From contig JAUXOK010000024.1 in the NCBI GenBank assembly GCA_030682255.1, positions 1 to 64,000 of the forward strand: a stretch of 64,000 bases of DNA, written 5' to 3'. Below, piece by piece: positions 1 through 9,147 of this stretch (its first letter is position 1; each line of letters begins with the position of its first letter). The notes under the pieces are model-generated. The model had not been told where the DNA came from and did no database searches. It worked only from the letters and a program-made list of their open reading frames with translations. The stretch is from Bacteroidota bacterium. Lineage in GTDB: Bacteria > Bacteroidota > Bacteroidia > NS11-12g > UBA955. Made by a program: the position numbers and the translations under genes.

Positions 1-86
1 GGTGTAATATCAATTCTGTCTGCAACCTCAGCTTGAGTTAGGTTTTGAGATTCTCTGATTTTTCTAATTCTTTCTCCAAGTTGCAT
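1..86 (-). CDS. XRE-family HTH regulator, partial (N-terminus only)
   Basis: The minus strand from 86 down to the window edge reads MQLGERIRKIRESQNLTQAE and continues VADRIDIT. This is the start of an XRE/Cro-type helix-turn-helix, with the typical LTQ...A turn. Only 28 residues are visible, so domain content beyond the HTH is unknown. It lies downstream of the tyrosine recombinase on the same strand. Regulators of this kind often accompany recombinases on mobile or accessory DNA, but that role is inferred here. Confidence 0.7.
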   Translation of the reverse strand, partial: MQLGERIRKIRESQNLTQAEVADRIDIT

Positions 87-224
87 CTCTGTTAATATTT
101 AATTTTGTTTTATGGAGTCGGTTTTTAGCATAGGCTATAACTAGTATATATGTCTGTTTTTTTTCCAAAAAACCACATCATAATACCCAAAAACGGGAGG
201 ATATGTCTGGTTTGTGATTGTTGA

Positions 225-1292
225 TTATTGGTCTTTTTTTCTCGCATTTATTTTTAATTTCTCTATCGGACTTAATATGTGCTTCATGTTTTCACTACTC
301 ACATGGGTGTATATTTGTGTCGTTTTTGGGCTTTTATGTCCTAATATTTCCTGTATAAACCTCAAATTTACTCCAGACTCCAACAAATGGGTTGCATAAC
401 TATGTCTCAATGAGTGCAAACTAACACTTTTTTTTATTCCTGCCAAATTTTTTGCTTTATGAAATACCTCCTGTAAACTTTTTTCTGAATACTGCCCCCC
501 TTGCTGTCCCTCAAACAAATAGTCTGTTGGTTTGTATTGTTTATAATATTCGCGCAATATCACTAAAGCTGTTTCTGATAATGGAACTATTCTATCTTTG
601 TTTCCCTTGGCCGAATGGATATGAATGATCATTCTTTTCGAATCTACATCTTTAATCTTTATGTTTAATAATTCACTTCTTCTTAATCCGGCTGAATAGA
701 TAAATGCCAACATTGCTTTGTGCTTTTGGTTTTCTATAATATTCAATAGTTTTTCTACCTCATCCAAACTTAATACAACAGGCAATTTTTTAGACCTTTT
801 GGGCCTATCAATTTCACTGATTTGTATTTTCTGTTGCTCTATGGTTGAATAAAATAGTTTAACTGCATTAACCACTTGGTTTTGGTATGAACTTGAAAGT
901 TTATTTTTTAAAATATAATCATTGTTGAAATTAATAATATCTTGATTAACTATAAGTTCTATTGGTTTTTCCTTAAAATAATATAAAAATGTTCTTAATG
1001 CTTCACAATAGGTTTTTATTGTGTTATCGCTATATCGTTTGGATTTAAGCCATCTTCTAAACTCCTCAATTTTATCATCCTTTTCTATGTTCAGATTTTG
1101 TTGTATGCCACTCTCTATCTTAAATCTAATCCTATTTTCTGGTGTGTCGGGAATATGCCAACATTTAAGCGATTGACTCCATTTGCAACCCTCTATCTTT
1201 TTTATGCGTTCGTTTAACTCTAAATTTTTTTCAAATTCAACTGAAATTCGACCTTCATTTTTGTAGCTAATAAGTTTTGCATGCCATTTCAT
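225..1292 (-). CDS. Tyrosine recombinase / site-specific integrase
   Basis: A 355-residue XerC/D-like integrase. The catalytic set is visible: R204 (GLRRSELL), K229 (HSAKGNKDR), H293 and R296 (LHSLRHSYATHLL), H319 (LGHK) and nucleophile Y328 (QIYTHVS). A SAM-like core-binding domain spans about residues 70-165. The first 60 residues form an extra module (EGCKWSQSLKCWHIP at 34-48) whose pattern resembles the HARP fold of SMARCAL1-type proteins. That resemblance is by eye only. No partner element, integron-type extra domain or clear attachment site was found, so its DNA target is unknown. It could be a stand-alone recombinase or a relic of an integrated element. Confidence 0.9.
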   Translation of the reverse strand: MKWHAKLISYKNEGRISVEFEKNLELNERIKKIEGCKWSQSLKCWHIPDTPENRIRFKIESGIQQNLNIEKDDKIEEFRRWLKSKRYSDNTIKTYCEALRTFLYYFKEKPIELIVNQDIINFNNDYILKNKLSSSYQNQVVNAVKLFYSTIEQQKIQISEIDRPKRSKKLPVVLSLDEVEKLLNIIENQKHKAMLAFIYSAGLRRSELLNIKIKDVDSKRMIIHIHSAKGNKDRIVPLSETALVILREYYKQYKPTDYLFEGQQGGQYSEKSLQEVFHKAKNLAGIKKSVSLHSLRHSYATHLLESGVNLRFIQEILGHKSPKTTQIYTHVSSENMKHILSPIEKLKINARKKDQ

Positions 1293-1381
1293 TCTGTGTT
1301 TTCTAAAGTTTTTTTACACTTCGTGCCCCTCGATTACATAGTTTTTAGCAATCAAGTTTCAAGTTGCTAATAAACACTATG

Positions 1382-1402
1382 ATTTGCATATTTGCAAATA
1401 TA
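1382..1402 (-). promoter_or_regulatory. Palindrome overlapping a candidate -7 element upstream of the integrase
   Basis: Positions 1382-1399 read ATTTGCATATTTGCAAAT, a perfect inverted repeat with 7-nt arms and a 4-nt centre. Read on the minus strand, 1402-1395 is TATATTTG, matching the Bacteroidota -7 consensus TAnnTTTG. A matching TTTG at -33 spacing is not present. The arrangement suggests an operator over the integrase promoter, with a leader of roughly 95 nt. This is an inference from pattern alone. Confidence 0.35.
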
Positions 1403-1575
1403 TTTTAACAAAAGTAAATAAAATAGTTGTTTTAAGTTGTTTTTAATTGAATGTGCTTTCTTTTGTTTCTTTAAATGCCTTGCCGCTAATCTTGGTTTTA
1501 CAATGAATGATAATTTTGCTCCACAAAAAAAAAGAATTATTTACTAAGCGGCTTTAAACCAAAAACAATATAAAT

Positions 1576-2910
1576 TTAACCCAAAAATGAATCTATGATT
1601 GGCAACATAACATCAGGTTTATCTATTGATGATTCTAATTGATGTTCGATGATATGATTTATTAATGCTTCATTTTTATACCCTTGTCCTAAGGCATAAC
1701 TGTATGGCAGTGTTGAAAAACTAACTAAACTGTATTGGCTTTTGAACAATTCTGGATAATGCTCACCAAGTTCATGTTCCACTTTTTTAAAATGCATAAA
1801 ATCTTCTCGTCCTACTAAATCTCGCATTTCGACAAAATTTTTGCATGCCAAATCTGCAATGGCATTTGCATTGATGATGCGTGCCTTTTGATACTCATCT
1901 AATATTTTATTCCAATCGGGATAATGCTGATCTATTATTTCATCCAATTCTTTTACATCCTCAAAACTACAATTCATGCCTTGCCCATAAAATGGAATAA
2001 CGGCATGTGCTGCATCTCCTATCAATGCAAAACGGTTGTGAACCCATGGATTACATCTTATAGTAGCTAAACTGCCTGTAGGATTTGCAAAAAAATCGTC
2101 AATTAAATTTGGCATCAATGCTACAGCATCTTTAAAGTATGTATTAAAAAATTCTGCAACCTGTTCCTTAGTATTTAAATTCGCAAAACTTTGTTTGCCT
2201 TCGTATGCCAAAAATAAGGTACATGTAAAACTACCTTCGGGATTGGGCAATGCAATCATCATAAACTCTCCTCTAGGCCATATATGCAGGGCATTTTTAT
2301 CGATTAAAAATCCACCATTGGAATCAGGAATAATTTCTAATTCTTTATAACCATAATTTTCGTATGTTTGAGAGTATTTAAAACGATTTAACTTTTGCAT
2401 TTCACTTCTGATTGCAGAAAAAGCGCCATCTGAACCAAAAATAATATCTGCTGTAATCTCAAAAGTTGAGCCATCTGCATTTTGCAAAGTTGCTGAATTA
2501 TTTTTTAAATTAGCATCGATACATTTGGTATTAAAAAACAATTTGACATTCTCATATTCATCAGCTAGTTCTAACAATTTAATATTTAAACCAGACCTAG
2601 AAACTGAGTTAATAAATTGACCTTGTTTGCCATATGGTTGATATTTAACATTACCATTAACATCATGCATCAATCTGCCATTCATTGGTATAGCATCGTC
2701 CAATACTTTTTCTGCTAAGCCAACCTTGTTTAATGCATCAATACCTCTTGTGGATAATGCCAAGTTAATCGACCTACCAGCGTCCGCTTGTCCCTTTCGG
2801 ATATCTCCTCTTCTTTCGTATAATTCTACATTAAATCCTTTTTTGGCCAAACAAATCGCCAAAAGTGAACCACTTAATCCTCCGCCTACAATTGCTATTT
2901 TTTCTTTCAT
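1576..2910 (-). CDS. kmo: Kynurenine 3-monooxygenase
   Basis: A 444-residue FAD-dependent aromatic hydroxylase that converts L-kynurenine to 3-hydroxykynurenine with NADPH and O2, in tryptophan degradation and the route from tryptophan to NAD. The Rossmann FAD motif is at residues 9-14 (GGGLSG). The family signature RSINLALSTRG follows, and the second FAD motif is GDAAHAVIPFYGQGMNCSFED-like near residue 300. Length matches bacterial KMO. No other kynurenine-pathway gene (kynureninase, tryptophan dioxygenase) is adjacent, so the pathway must be completed elsewhere. The start ATG at 2910 directly precedes the FAD motif, which supports the choice. Confidence 0.93.
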   Translation of the reverse strand: MKEKIAIVGGGLSGSLLAICLAKKGFNVELYERRGDIRKGQADAGRSINLALSTRGIDALNKVGLAEKVLDDAIPMNGRLMHDVNGNVKYQPYGKQGQFINSVSRSGLNIKLLELADEYENVKLFFNTKCIDANLKNNSATLQNADGSTFEITADIIFGSDGAFSAIRSEMQKLNRFKYSQTYENYGYKELEIIPDSNGGFLIDKNALHIWPRGEFMMIALPNPEGSFTCTLFLAYEGKQSFANLNTKEQVAEFFNTYFKDAVALMPNLIDDFFANPTGSLATIRCNPWVHNRFALIGDAAHAVIPFYGQGMNCSFEDVKELDEIIDQHYPDWNKILDEYQKARIINANAIADLACKNFVEMRDLVGREDFMHFKKVEHELGEHYPELFKSQYSLVSFSTLPYSYALGQGYKNEALINHIIEHQLESSIDKPDVMLPIIDSFLG

Positions 2911-3049
2911 ATTGATTTTACAATTTTAATGAGTTAATAACTTCAACTCACTTGGATGCAAACATAAGTAATTAACAAAATAAATGAAAAATTGATTTGC
3001 TGTGTTTTTATTGATTTTCATCATATTTTTGAACTCCAAACATTTTATA

Positions 3050-4858
3050 ATGATAACACTTGGCATATCTGCTTATTTTCACGATTCATCTGCTGCAATC
3101 TGCAAGGATGGTATTATCATAGCAGCTGTTCAAGAAGAACGATTAAGTAGAATCAAAAACGATGCATCCTTCCCTATTCAAGCAATTAAATGCTGTTTGA
3201 AAAAATGTAATATTAAAATAAGCGACATCGATGCTATTGTATTCTACGACAAACCGATGTTGAAGTTTGAAAGAATTTTAGAAACATATTATCACGTTGC
3301 GCCAAAAGGTTTTCTCTCCTTTTTAAAATCCATACCCATATGGTTCGACCAAAAACTATTCATCAAACAAAATATTTACAAATCTTTATTGGAAATAGAA
3401 TATTTCGACAAGAAAAATACACCTATTTTATTTACCGAACATCATTTATCACATGCTGCAAGCTCTTTTTTTACTTCGCCATTCGAAAAATCAGCTATAC
3501 TAACTGTAGATGGTGTAGGCGAATGGGCAACAGCATCTTTAGGCATTGGCGATGGAAATCAAATTAGTTTTTTAAAAGAACTGCATTTTCCTGATTCAGT
3601 TGGATTACTTTATTCTTCTTTCACTTATTTCTTAGGCTTCAAAGTCAATTCTGGTGAATATAAAATGATGGGATTAGCGCCTTTTGGAGATCCTGAAATG
3701 GCAGAAACAATACATTTTGAAAATCTTATTCGCACAGAAATATTAAATATTCACGAAAATGGCTCCATCAAACTCAATCAAAGTTATTTCAAATATTTAA
3801 CGTCACTCAAAATGATTCATATCAAGCGATGGGAAAAACTATTTCAATTAAAATTGAGAAACGCTGATAGTGATATAAATCAAAGCCACTGCAATCTCGC
3901 TTTTGCCATTCAAAAAATTACTGAAGAAATAGTGCTTAAAATGGCACAACACTTAGCCGAAATTACCCAATGCGAAAATATCTGTTTGGCGGGTGGTGTC
4001 GCTTTAAATTGTGTTTCGAACGGCAAACTACAAAAAGCTCAAATATTCAAATCCATATACATTCAAGCAGCAGCAGGAGATGCCGGTGGCGCTATTGGAG
4101 CAGCTTTGGCTGGCTATCACATATTTTTTAATAAACCTCGAAAAACTCTGCCATTTTTCAACCCCTATTTGGGTCCAAGTTTTTCACAAAACAATCTGAT
4201 TGAAAATCTGAACGATTCCAACCTATCTAGCATAGAGGTATATGATAACAAAACTTTAATATGTAAGAAAACTGCTCAATTTATTCAAGAAGGTAAAGTA
4301 GTTGCATGGTTTCAGGGCGAAATGGAATTTGGTCCTAGAGCTTTGGGAAACCGAAGCATCATTGCCAATCCTTCATTTCCGAATATGCAAAACATCATCA
4401 ATCTGAAAATTAAAAAAAGAGAAGCTTTCAGACCTTTTGCGCCTGCTGTTTTGGAGGAAGATGCTGCTAATTATTTTAACATGCACTTTTCATCACCATA
4501 CATGCTTATGGTTTCAGACATTAAAGAAACTCTTAGAATCAATATCAAAAAAGAAAAAGAAATTTCTATCATAGATAAGCTAAATACGCCCCGAAGTGAG
4601 TTTCAAAGTATTACCCATGTGGATTTTTCTGCTAGGGTACAAACCGTTTCTCAGGAAAACAATCCTTTGTTTTATGAGCTTTTAAATCATGTCAAACTAC
4701 AAACTGGACATGGTATGTTGATAAATACAAGCATGAATGTTAGAGGAGAACCCATGGTGTGTTCACCAGAAGAGGCATATCAATTTTTCAAAAAAACCAA
4801 AGTGGATGTATTAGTTATCGAAAATTATATTTTTATAAAACATGAAAAGTCAGCCTAA
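3050..4858 (+). CDS. Carbamoyltransferase (NodU/CmcH/TobZ family)
   Basis: A protein of 602 residues starting at ATG 3050. An in-frame GTG at 3002 would add a hydrophobic 16-residue leader that the family lacks. The N-terminal Kae1-like domain opens with ITLGISAYFHDSSAA and includes the metal-binding TEHHLSHAASSF motif and GGVALNCVSNGK. The C-terminal domain carries the signature FQGEMEFGPRALGNRS. The family transfers carbamoyl from carbamoyl phosphate to hydroxyl groups of sugars or natural products. It overlaps the next gene by 17 nt. Paired with an SxtJ-like membrane protein, it probably acts on an envelope or exported glycan or metabolite, but the substrate cannot be read from sequence. 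Confidence 0.93.
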   Translation: MITLGISAYFHDSSAAICKDGIIIAAVQEERLSRIKNDASFPIQAIKCCLKKCNIKISDIDAIVFYDKPMLKFERILETYYHVAPKGFLSFLKSIPIWFDQKLFIKQNIYKSLLEIEYFDKKNTPILFTEHHLSHAASSFFTSPFEKSAILTVDGVGEWATASLGIGDGNQISFLKELHFPDSVGLLYSSFTYFLGFKVNSGEYKMMGLAPFGDPEMAETIHFENLIRTEILNIHENGSIKLNQSYFKYLTSLKMIHIKRWEKLFQLKLRNADSDINQSHCNLAFAIQKITEEIVLKMAQHLAEITQCENICLAGGVALNCVSNGKLQKAQIFKSIYIQAAAGDAGGAIGAALAGYHIFFNKPRKTLPFFNPYLGPSFSQNNLIENLNDSNLSSIEVYDNKTLICKKTAQFIQEGKVVAWFQGEMEFGPRALGNRSIIANPSFPNMQNIINLKIKKREAFRPFAPAVLEEDAANYFNMHFSSPYMLMVSDIKETLRINIKKEKEISIIDKLNTPRSEFQSITHVDFSARVQTVSQENNPLFYELLNHVKLQTGHGMLINTSMNVRGEPMVCSPEEAYQFFKKTKVDVLVIENYIFIKHEKSA

Positions 4859-5195
4859 AAAAACACTCATCATCATTGCAATCGGATTGAGTTTATTGAA
4901 TATCTATTTCAAAAACATTGTATTAATCATAATACCTATTTTGTTATTGATAATAGCTTTAACATCGCAAAAAACAAGCTATTGGATAGAGCAACATTGG
5001 TTTAAATTAAGCCAAGTAATTGGATATATTTCCAATAGACTAATTCTTGGAGTAGTATTTTTTATTATTCTAACACCAATTGCAATTCTTTATCGATTAT
5101 TTCATAAAAACAAAACAAGCAATCAAAACCAGTTTAACAATTATAAAGACAGCAAACGGCTTTTTAAAGCTGATGACTTAAAAAACACTTGGTAA
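4842..5195 (+). CDS. SxtJ-like small membrane protein
   Basis: A 117-residue protein with about three hydrophobic segments (roughly residues 8-25, 26-43 and 65-86) and a polar, basic tail ending KRLFKADDLKNTW. It overlaps the carbamoyltransferase stop by 17 nt, so the two are probably translationally coupled. Size, topology and position match the SxtJ family, first named from saxitoxin clusters and widely found next to carbamoyltransferases. The DUF5989 small protein that often follows SxtJ is not visible here: the strand switches after 58 nt. Function is unknown. Confidence 0.75.
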   Translation: MKSQPKKTLIIIAIGLSLLNIYFKNIVLIIIPILLLIIALTSQKTSYWIEQHWFKLSQVIGYISNRLILGVVFFIILTPIAILYRLFHKNKTSNQNQFNNYKDSKRLFKADDLKNTW

Positions 5196-5253
5196 TAATC
5201 AATATCACAAATAAATGATTAGAATTTAAAATTAGTGTTACTATTGATGTGTT

Positions 5254-6660
5254 TTAAAGTTGAAAACTTTCTTCAAAATTTGGCATTACAACATTTGGAT
5301 GAGGAATAGTTTCTTTAAACTTTGTCATACTATTTAAATCTCCATGCACCAAGAATATTTGTTTAATAGATTTAAAATCTACTTCGTTTAAATACCTCAA
5401 CAAGCCATTTTGGTCAGGATGTGCGCTAAAAACATCTGTTCTAGCAATTTGAGCATGAACTTCTTTTTCCTTATAGTTTATTCTAACAGTAGATTTACCC
5501 ATAAGCAACTCGTGTCCAAAAGTGCCTTCTGCACAAAAACCAGCAATGAGAATTGTACTGTAAGCATCACTGATATGATTTCTAATGTGTTCTTGTATAC
5601 GTCCACCTTCTACCATGCCAGCGGCTGAAACAATAACAGATGGCTCAGGCAATAAACTCATTATTTCGCTATCTTTAGAATTTTCAATGACGTATAAATT
5701 TTCGAAACCAAACAAATCGCCATATTGATTAACAAAATGTTGGGCTTCATCATTCAGATATTTTTTGTATTTTTCATACATCCGAGACGTTTTGATTGCC
5801 AAAGGACTATCTGTGTAAATTTTTACATTTTTTGGCAAAAGACCTTTGGTGTACAACTGTTTAAGGGTAAACAATATGGCTTGGGTTCTGCCAACACTAA
5901 AAGCAGGTATAACTAATTTGCCACCAAATTTTTCGCAAGTATTTTTAATATAATTTAACAGCACATCTTCTGCAATTTTATCCTGAGTATGAAGTCTACC
6001 GCCATAGGTGCTTTCTGTTATTAAATAATCCAATCCATTCATTGGCGTTGGATCTTTCATTAATTTAGAACCATAATTTCCTAAATCACCTGTAAAACCA
6101 ATTTGTTTAGTTTCATTGTGTTCTTTAATAGTTAATTTTACAGAAGATGCACCAAGAATGTGACCTGCTTCAAAAAGTTCTATTGTAAGTTCATCATTTA
6201 CTTGATATGGCTCATTAAACGTAAGACCATGCATAGCAGAAACCGTTTGTTCTATATGTCTTTTTTGAAACAAGGTTTGCACTTGTTCCTGCTTTTTAAA
6301 TGATTTCTTGTGATTTTTCTTACCTTTCGATTTTCTACCTTCTATCAATTGAACATTCAATGAATCATTGAGTAAATTGTGGGATAATTCCACTGTTGGT
6401 TCTGAGCAAATTATTGGTCCATTAAAACCTTGTCTTACTAAATTAGGAATATTTCCAGAATGGTCGATGTGTGCATGGGTCAAAATAAGCAAATCGATAT
6501 CCTCAGGTAAAAAAGGAAAGTTTCTGTTGTTGGAATCAAAATCCTTTCTGTTTTCGTAATCCAAACCACAGTCTATCAATACTTGAAAACCACTTTCAAG
6601 CGTTAATAAATGCATACTTCCGGTTACTTGTTTGGCAGCACCATAAAAAGTTAATTTCAT
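5254..6660 (-). CDS. MBL-fold/beta-CASP RNA-processing exonuclease-like protein
   Basis: A 468-residue protein starting at ATG 6660. An ATG five codons upstream (6675) is possible but extends past the conserved MKLTFYGAAKQVTGS start. The metallo-beta-lactamase zinc motif is THAHIDH at residues 61-67, with further ligands in the GFTGDLGNYG region. A beta-CASP insert is marked by ESTYGGRLH, IPAFSVGRTQAIL and GMVEGGRIQEHI, and the C-terminal RMMBL part by VHGDLNSM. This is the CPSF73/Ysh1-like bacterial group, which acts on RNA. A lysine-rich segment at about residues 105-120 (KSKGKKNHKKSFKK) may bind nucleic acid. The gene stands alone, convergent with the SxtJ gene. Confidence 0.9.
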   Translation of the reverse strand: MKLTFYGAAKQVTGSMHLLTLESGFQVLIDCGLDYENRKDFDSNNRNFPFLPEDIDLLILTHAHIDHSGNIPNLVRQGFNGPIICSEPTVELSHNLLNDSLNVQLIEGRKSKGKKNHKKSFKKQEQVQTLFQKRHIEQTVSAMHGLTFNEPYQVNDELTIELFEAGHILGASSVKLTIKEHNETKQIGFTGDLGNYGSKLMKDPTPMNGLDYLITESTYGGRLHTQDKIAEDVLLNYIKNTCEKFGGKLVIPAFSVGRTQAILFTLKQLYTKGLLPKNVKIYTDSPLAIKTSRMYEKYKKYLNDEAQHFVNQYGDLFGFENLYVIENSKDSEIMSLLPEPSVIVSAAGMVEGGRIQEHIRNHISDAYSTILIAGFCAEGTFGHELLMGKSTVRINYKEKEVHAQIARTDVFSAHPDQNGLLRYLNEVDFKSIKQIFLVHGDLNSMTKFKETIPHPNVVMPNFEESFQL

Positions 6661-6775
6661 AAATATATTACACACTCAAACATAGAGAAACAAAAAATGT
6701 TATAAAAACTAAGCAATCTTACACACTTTTTTTCATGAACTATCGTTTAAACAATTATCAATTCCTCTATTTCAA

Positions 6776-7291
6776 ATGATGCAAACAAAGGTATTAATTA
6801 GAACACCAAACTATCAAACACGTTATCAACAATGGAAAAACGAATCTTTAAATAGCATACTTCAAGACATTAACCAATGTTATTCTGACGAGCTGATTTT
6901 AGGACATTCATATGAGGTAATAATTGTTAAATCTGAAGCGCAAGTGGTTCTGATACTAAACAACGAAAATTATAGCATCGATGATTTAAGCTTTTTGTCA
7001 ACGTATTTTAAGGATCTTTTATTACAAAATCAATATTATGTTTACATGAGCGATGAAAGAATTGAAACCCAAAGAGATGGATTGATTCAAAATATTCATA
7101 GACACTATTTAAAACCAGATATTGAATATTCGAAAAGCCTGGATATTGGTGCAAACTTAATGTTTGGCAACATCATCATGGAACATTATTTCAATAAAAT
7201 TGACAATAAACTGATCGTAACAATCAATTATTACAGTCAAAAAAAATATCACAGTTTTGAGAAATTGATGGAACTGTTACTTAAATATTAA
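6776..7291 (+). CDS. Hypothetical protein, 171 residues
   Basis: I do not recognise this protein. It has no signal peptide or membrane segment and is mixed alpha/beta in composition (for example LILGHSYEVIIVKSEAQVVLILNNENYSI is one strand-rich stretch, quoted here in outline). Two adjacent ATG codons at 6776 and 6779 could start it. It is a single-gene unit between the divergent beta-CASP gene and the DUF1800 gene. Codon use resembles its neighbours. Confidence 0.7.
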   Translation: MMQTKVLIRTPNYQTRYQQWKNESLNSILQDINQCYSDELILGHSYEVIIVKSEAQVVLILNNENYSIDDLSFLSTYFKDLLLQNQYYVYMSDERIETQRDGLIQNIHRHYLKPDIEYSKSLDIGANLMFGNIIMEHYFNKIDNKLIVTINYYSQKKYHSFEKLMELLLKY

Positions 7292-7358
7292 TTTAATATC
7301 ATTCATTTGTTTCACAAGTTCAGTTATCAACATCAAATAAAAATAAAATTGAATAAAC

Positions 7359-7390
7359 TTTGAAAATCAATATTAATATCTTTAAATTTG
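7359..7390 (+). promoter_or_regulatory. Bacteroidota-type promoter for the DUF1800/DUF1501 pair
   Basis: TTTG at 7359-7362 and TAAATTTG at 7383-7390 are separated by 20 nt, matching the -33/-7 consensus of the Bacteroidota primary sigma factor. The start codon lies 53 nt beyond the -7 element. Confidence 0.6.
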
Positions 7391-7443
7391 TTAAAGAATT
7401 TATTTAAAAGTTTCTTAATAACAAACATTAAAGTATTAACACA

Positions 7444-9129
7444 ATGAAAAGAAGACAATTTCTTACTGATGTGATGACTGATAAAGAATTGCCTAAAGCG
7501 ATTCCTGTAGAAAAATTTCAAAATCAAAAAATACCTGATCATCTAGAATTAGGCGTTGGTTCTATTGCACCTTATTCGGGTGTTTGGAATGAAACAAAAC
7601 TTAAACATTTGTTAAGAAGAACTTTGTTTGGTTATTCAAAATCGGATTTAGATTTCTTTAAAACTAAGTCGATGGATGAAGCAGTGGATATTTTAATGGA
7701 CATTCCAACAAGTTCTCCTACTCCACCAATTAATGCCTACAACACTCCTCGCTTAATAGACCCTAACATCAATGCAGGCGAAACTTGGGTAAACGGGCCA
7801 GATGACCCAACTTTCATAGTAGAAAGAAGGCAATCACTTTATGCATGGAATATGCAACAATTGTTGAAAAACGATAGACATATTCAAGAAAAAATGACCA
7901 TATTTCTGCATAATCATTTTGCTACAGAATCAGAAGAAATCTTTAGTCCGATTGTAGCTTATAGACACCACAAATTATTGCGAGACAATTGTTTAGGCAA
8001 TTTTAAAGACATGATTAAAAAAATAACCATAGACACAGGCATGCTGTATTACTTAAATGGTTATGTAAACTCCAAAACTGCACCAGATGAAAACTATGCC
8101 AGAGAACTGATGGAACTTTTTACACTTGGCAAATCACCAGAAAGCCAATACACAGAAGATGATGTAAAAGCAGCCGCCAGAACTTTGACAGGATGGAGTA
8201 TTAATCCAACGGATTTTCAAACATTCTTCAGCCCATTTAAACACGATACCACCAATAAAACATTTTCATCCTTTTATAACAACACGGTTATAACTGGTAA
8301 AACAGGCACAAATGGCGAATTAGAAACCGATGATTTAATCAACATGATATTTACCAAAGAAGATATCATTGCTCGATTCATTGTTAGAAAACTTTATAGA
8401 TACTTTGTTTATTATGTGATAGATACCAATATTGAAAACAATGTCATAGTTCCATTGGCTAATATTTTTAAACAAAATTGGGAATTAAAACCAGTGGTTA
8501 CTGCCTTATTAAAAAGTGAACACTTTTACGACAACAACAACATAGGCTGTATGATAAAAAACCCACTGGATGCTGTCGGAAATTTCATCAAAGCATTCAA
8601 CATTCCAATGCCAACAGACACCATTCAAAAAGATTATGCTTCACATCTCACTTTATGGAGTGCAGCTTCTTCTATGGGCATGAATTTTGGAAATCCACCC
8701 AATGTTTCTGGATGGTCTGCTTATTACCAAACACCACAATACTACCAACTTTGGCTTAATTCAGACACACTTCCAAAAAGAATCATGTATTCAGTAGCTG
8801 CTATGGCTGTTGGGATTGATTATCCTGGAGGAAAACTACAAGCTGATTTACTAGAATTTGCCAAACAATTTCCAAATCCAGAAAATCCTAATTTACTGTT
8901 ACAAAATTGCATTGACTTTTTCTATGCTATGGATATTTCATCTACCAAAAAAGCTGAATTAAAAAACAGCACTCTCCTATTTGGATTGAACGAAGACTTT
9001 TATTGGACCAATGCTTGGAATGATTACATCAACGACCCAACAGATGCAAGCAAGAAAAACACAGCAAACACTGGCATAGCGCTTATGCTCAAATATTTAC
9101 TGGATTTAGCAGAAAATCAATTAATCTAA
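7444..9129 (+). CDS. DUF1800 family protein
   Basis: A 561-residue protein of the DUF1800 family, which is almost always encoded directly before a DUF1501 protein, as here (18-nt gap). Family features are the HLLRRTLFGYSKSDLD start of the domain at about residue 55, the FLHNHFATESEE segment, and ENYARELMELFTLGKS at about residue 215, followed by DDVKAAARTLTGW. The N-terminus has no clear signal peptide. The biochemical role of the family is not established. Co-occurrence suggests that the two proteins work together at or outside the cell surface. Confidence 0.88.
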   Translation: MKRRQFLTDVMTDKELPKAIPVEKFQNQKIPDHLELGVGSIAPYSGVWNETKLKHLLRRTLFGYSKSDLDFFKTKSMDEAVDILMDIPTSSPTPPINAYNTPRLIDPNINAGETWVNGPDDPTFIVERRQSLYAWNMQQLLKNDRHIQEKMTIFLHNHFATESEEIFSPIVAYRHHKLLRDNCLGNFKDMIKKITIDTGMLYYLNGYVNSKTAPDENYARELMELFTLGKSPESQYTEDDVKAAARTLTGWSINPTDFQTFFSPFKHDTTNKTFSSFYNNTVITGKTGTNGELETDDLINMIFTKEDIIARFIVRKLYRYFVYYVIDTNIENNVIVPLANIFKQNWELKPVVTALLKSEHFYDNNNIGCMIKNPLDAVGNFIKAFNIPMPTDTIQKDYASHLTLWSAASSMGMNFGNPPNVSGWSAYYQTPQYYQLWLNSDTLPKRIMYSVAAMAVGIDYPGGKLQADLLEFAKQFPNPENPNLLLQNCIDFFYAMDISSTKKAELKNSTLLFGLNEDFYWTNAWNDYINDPTDASKKNTANTGIALMLKYLLDLAENQLI

Positions 9130-9147
9130 TTTTAAAAACTTTAAAAG

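Noticed and set aside
1482-1552. Integron attC site next to the integrase
   Set aside because: No GTTRRRY/RYYYAAC core pair, and the integrase lacks the IntI-specific insert.
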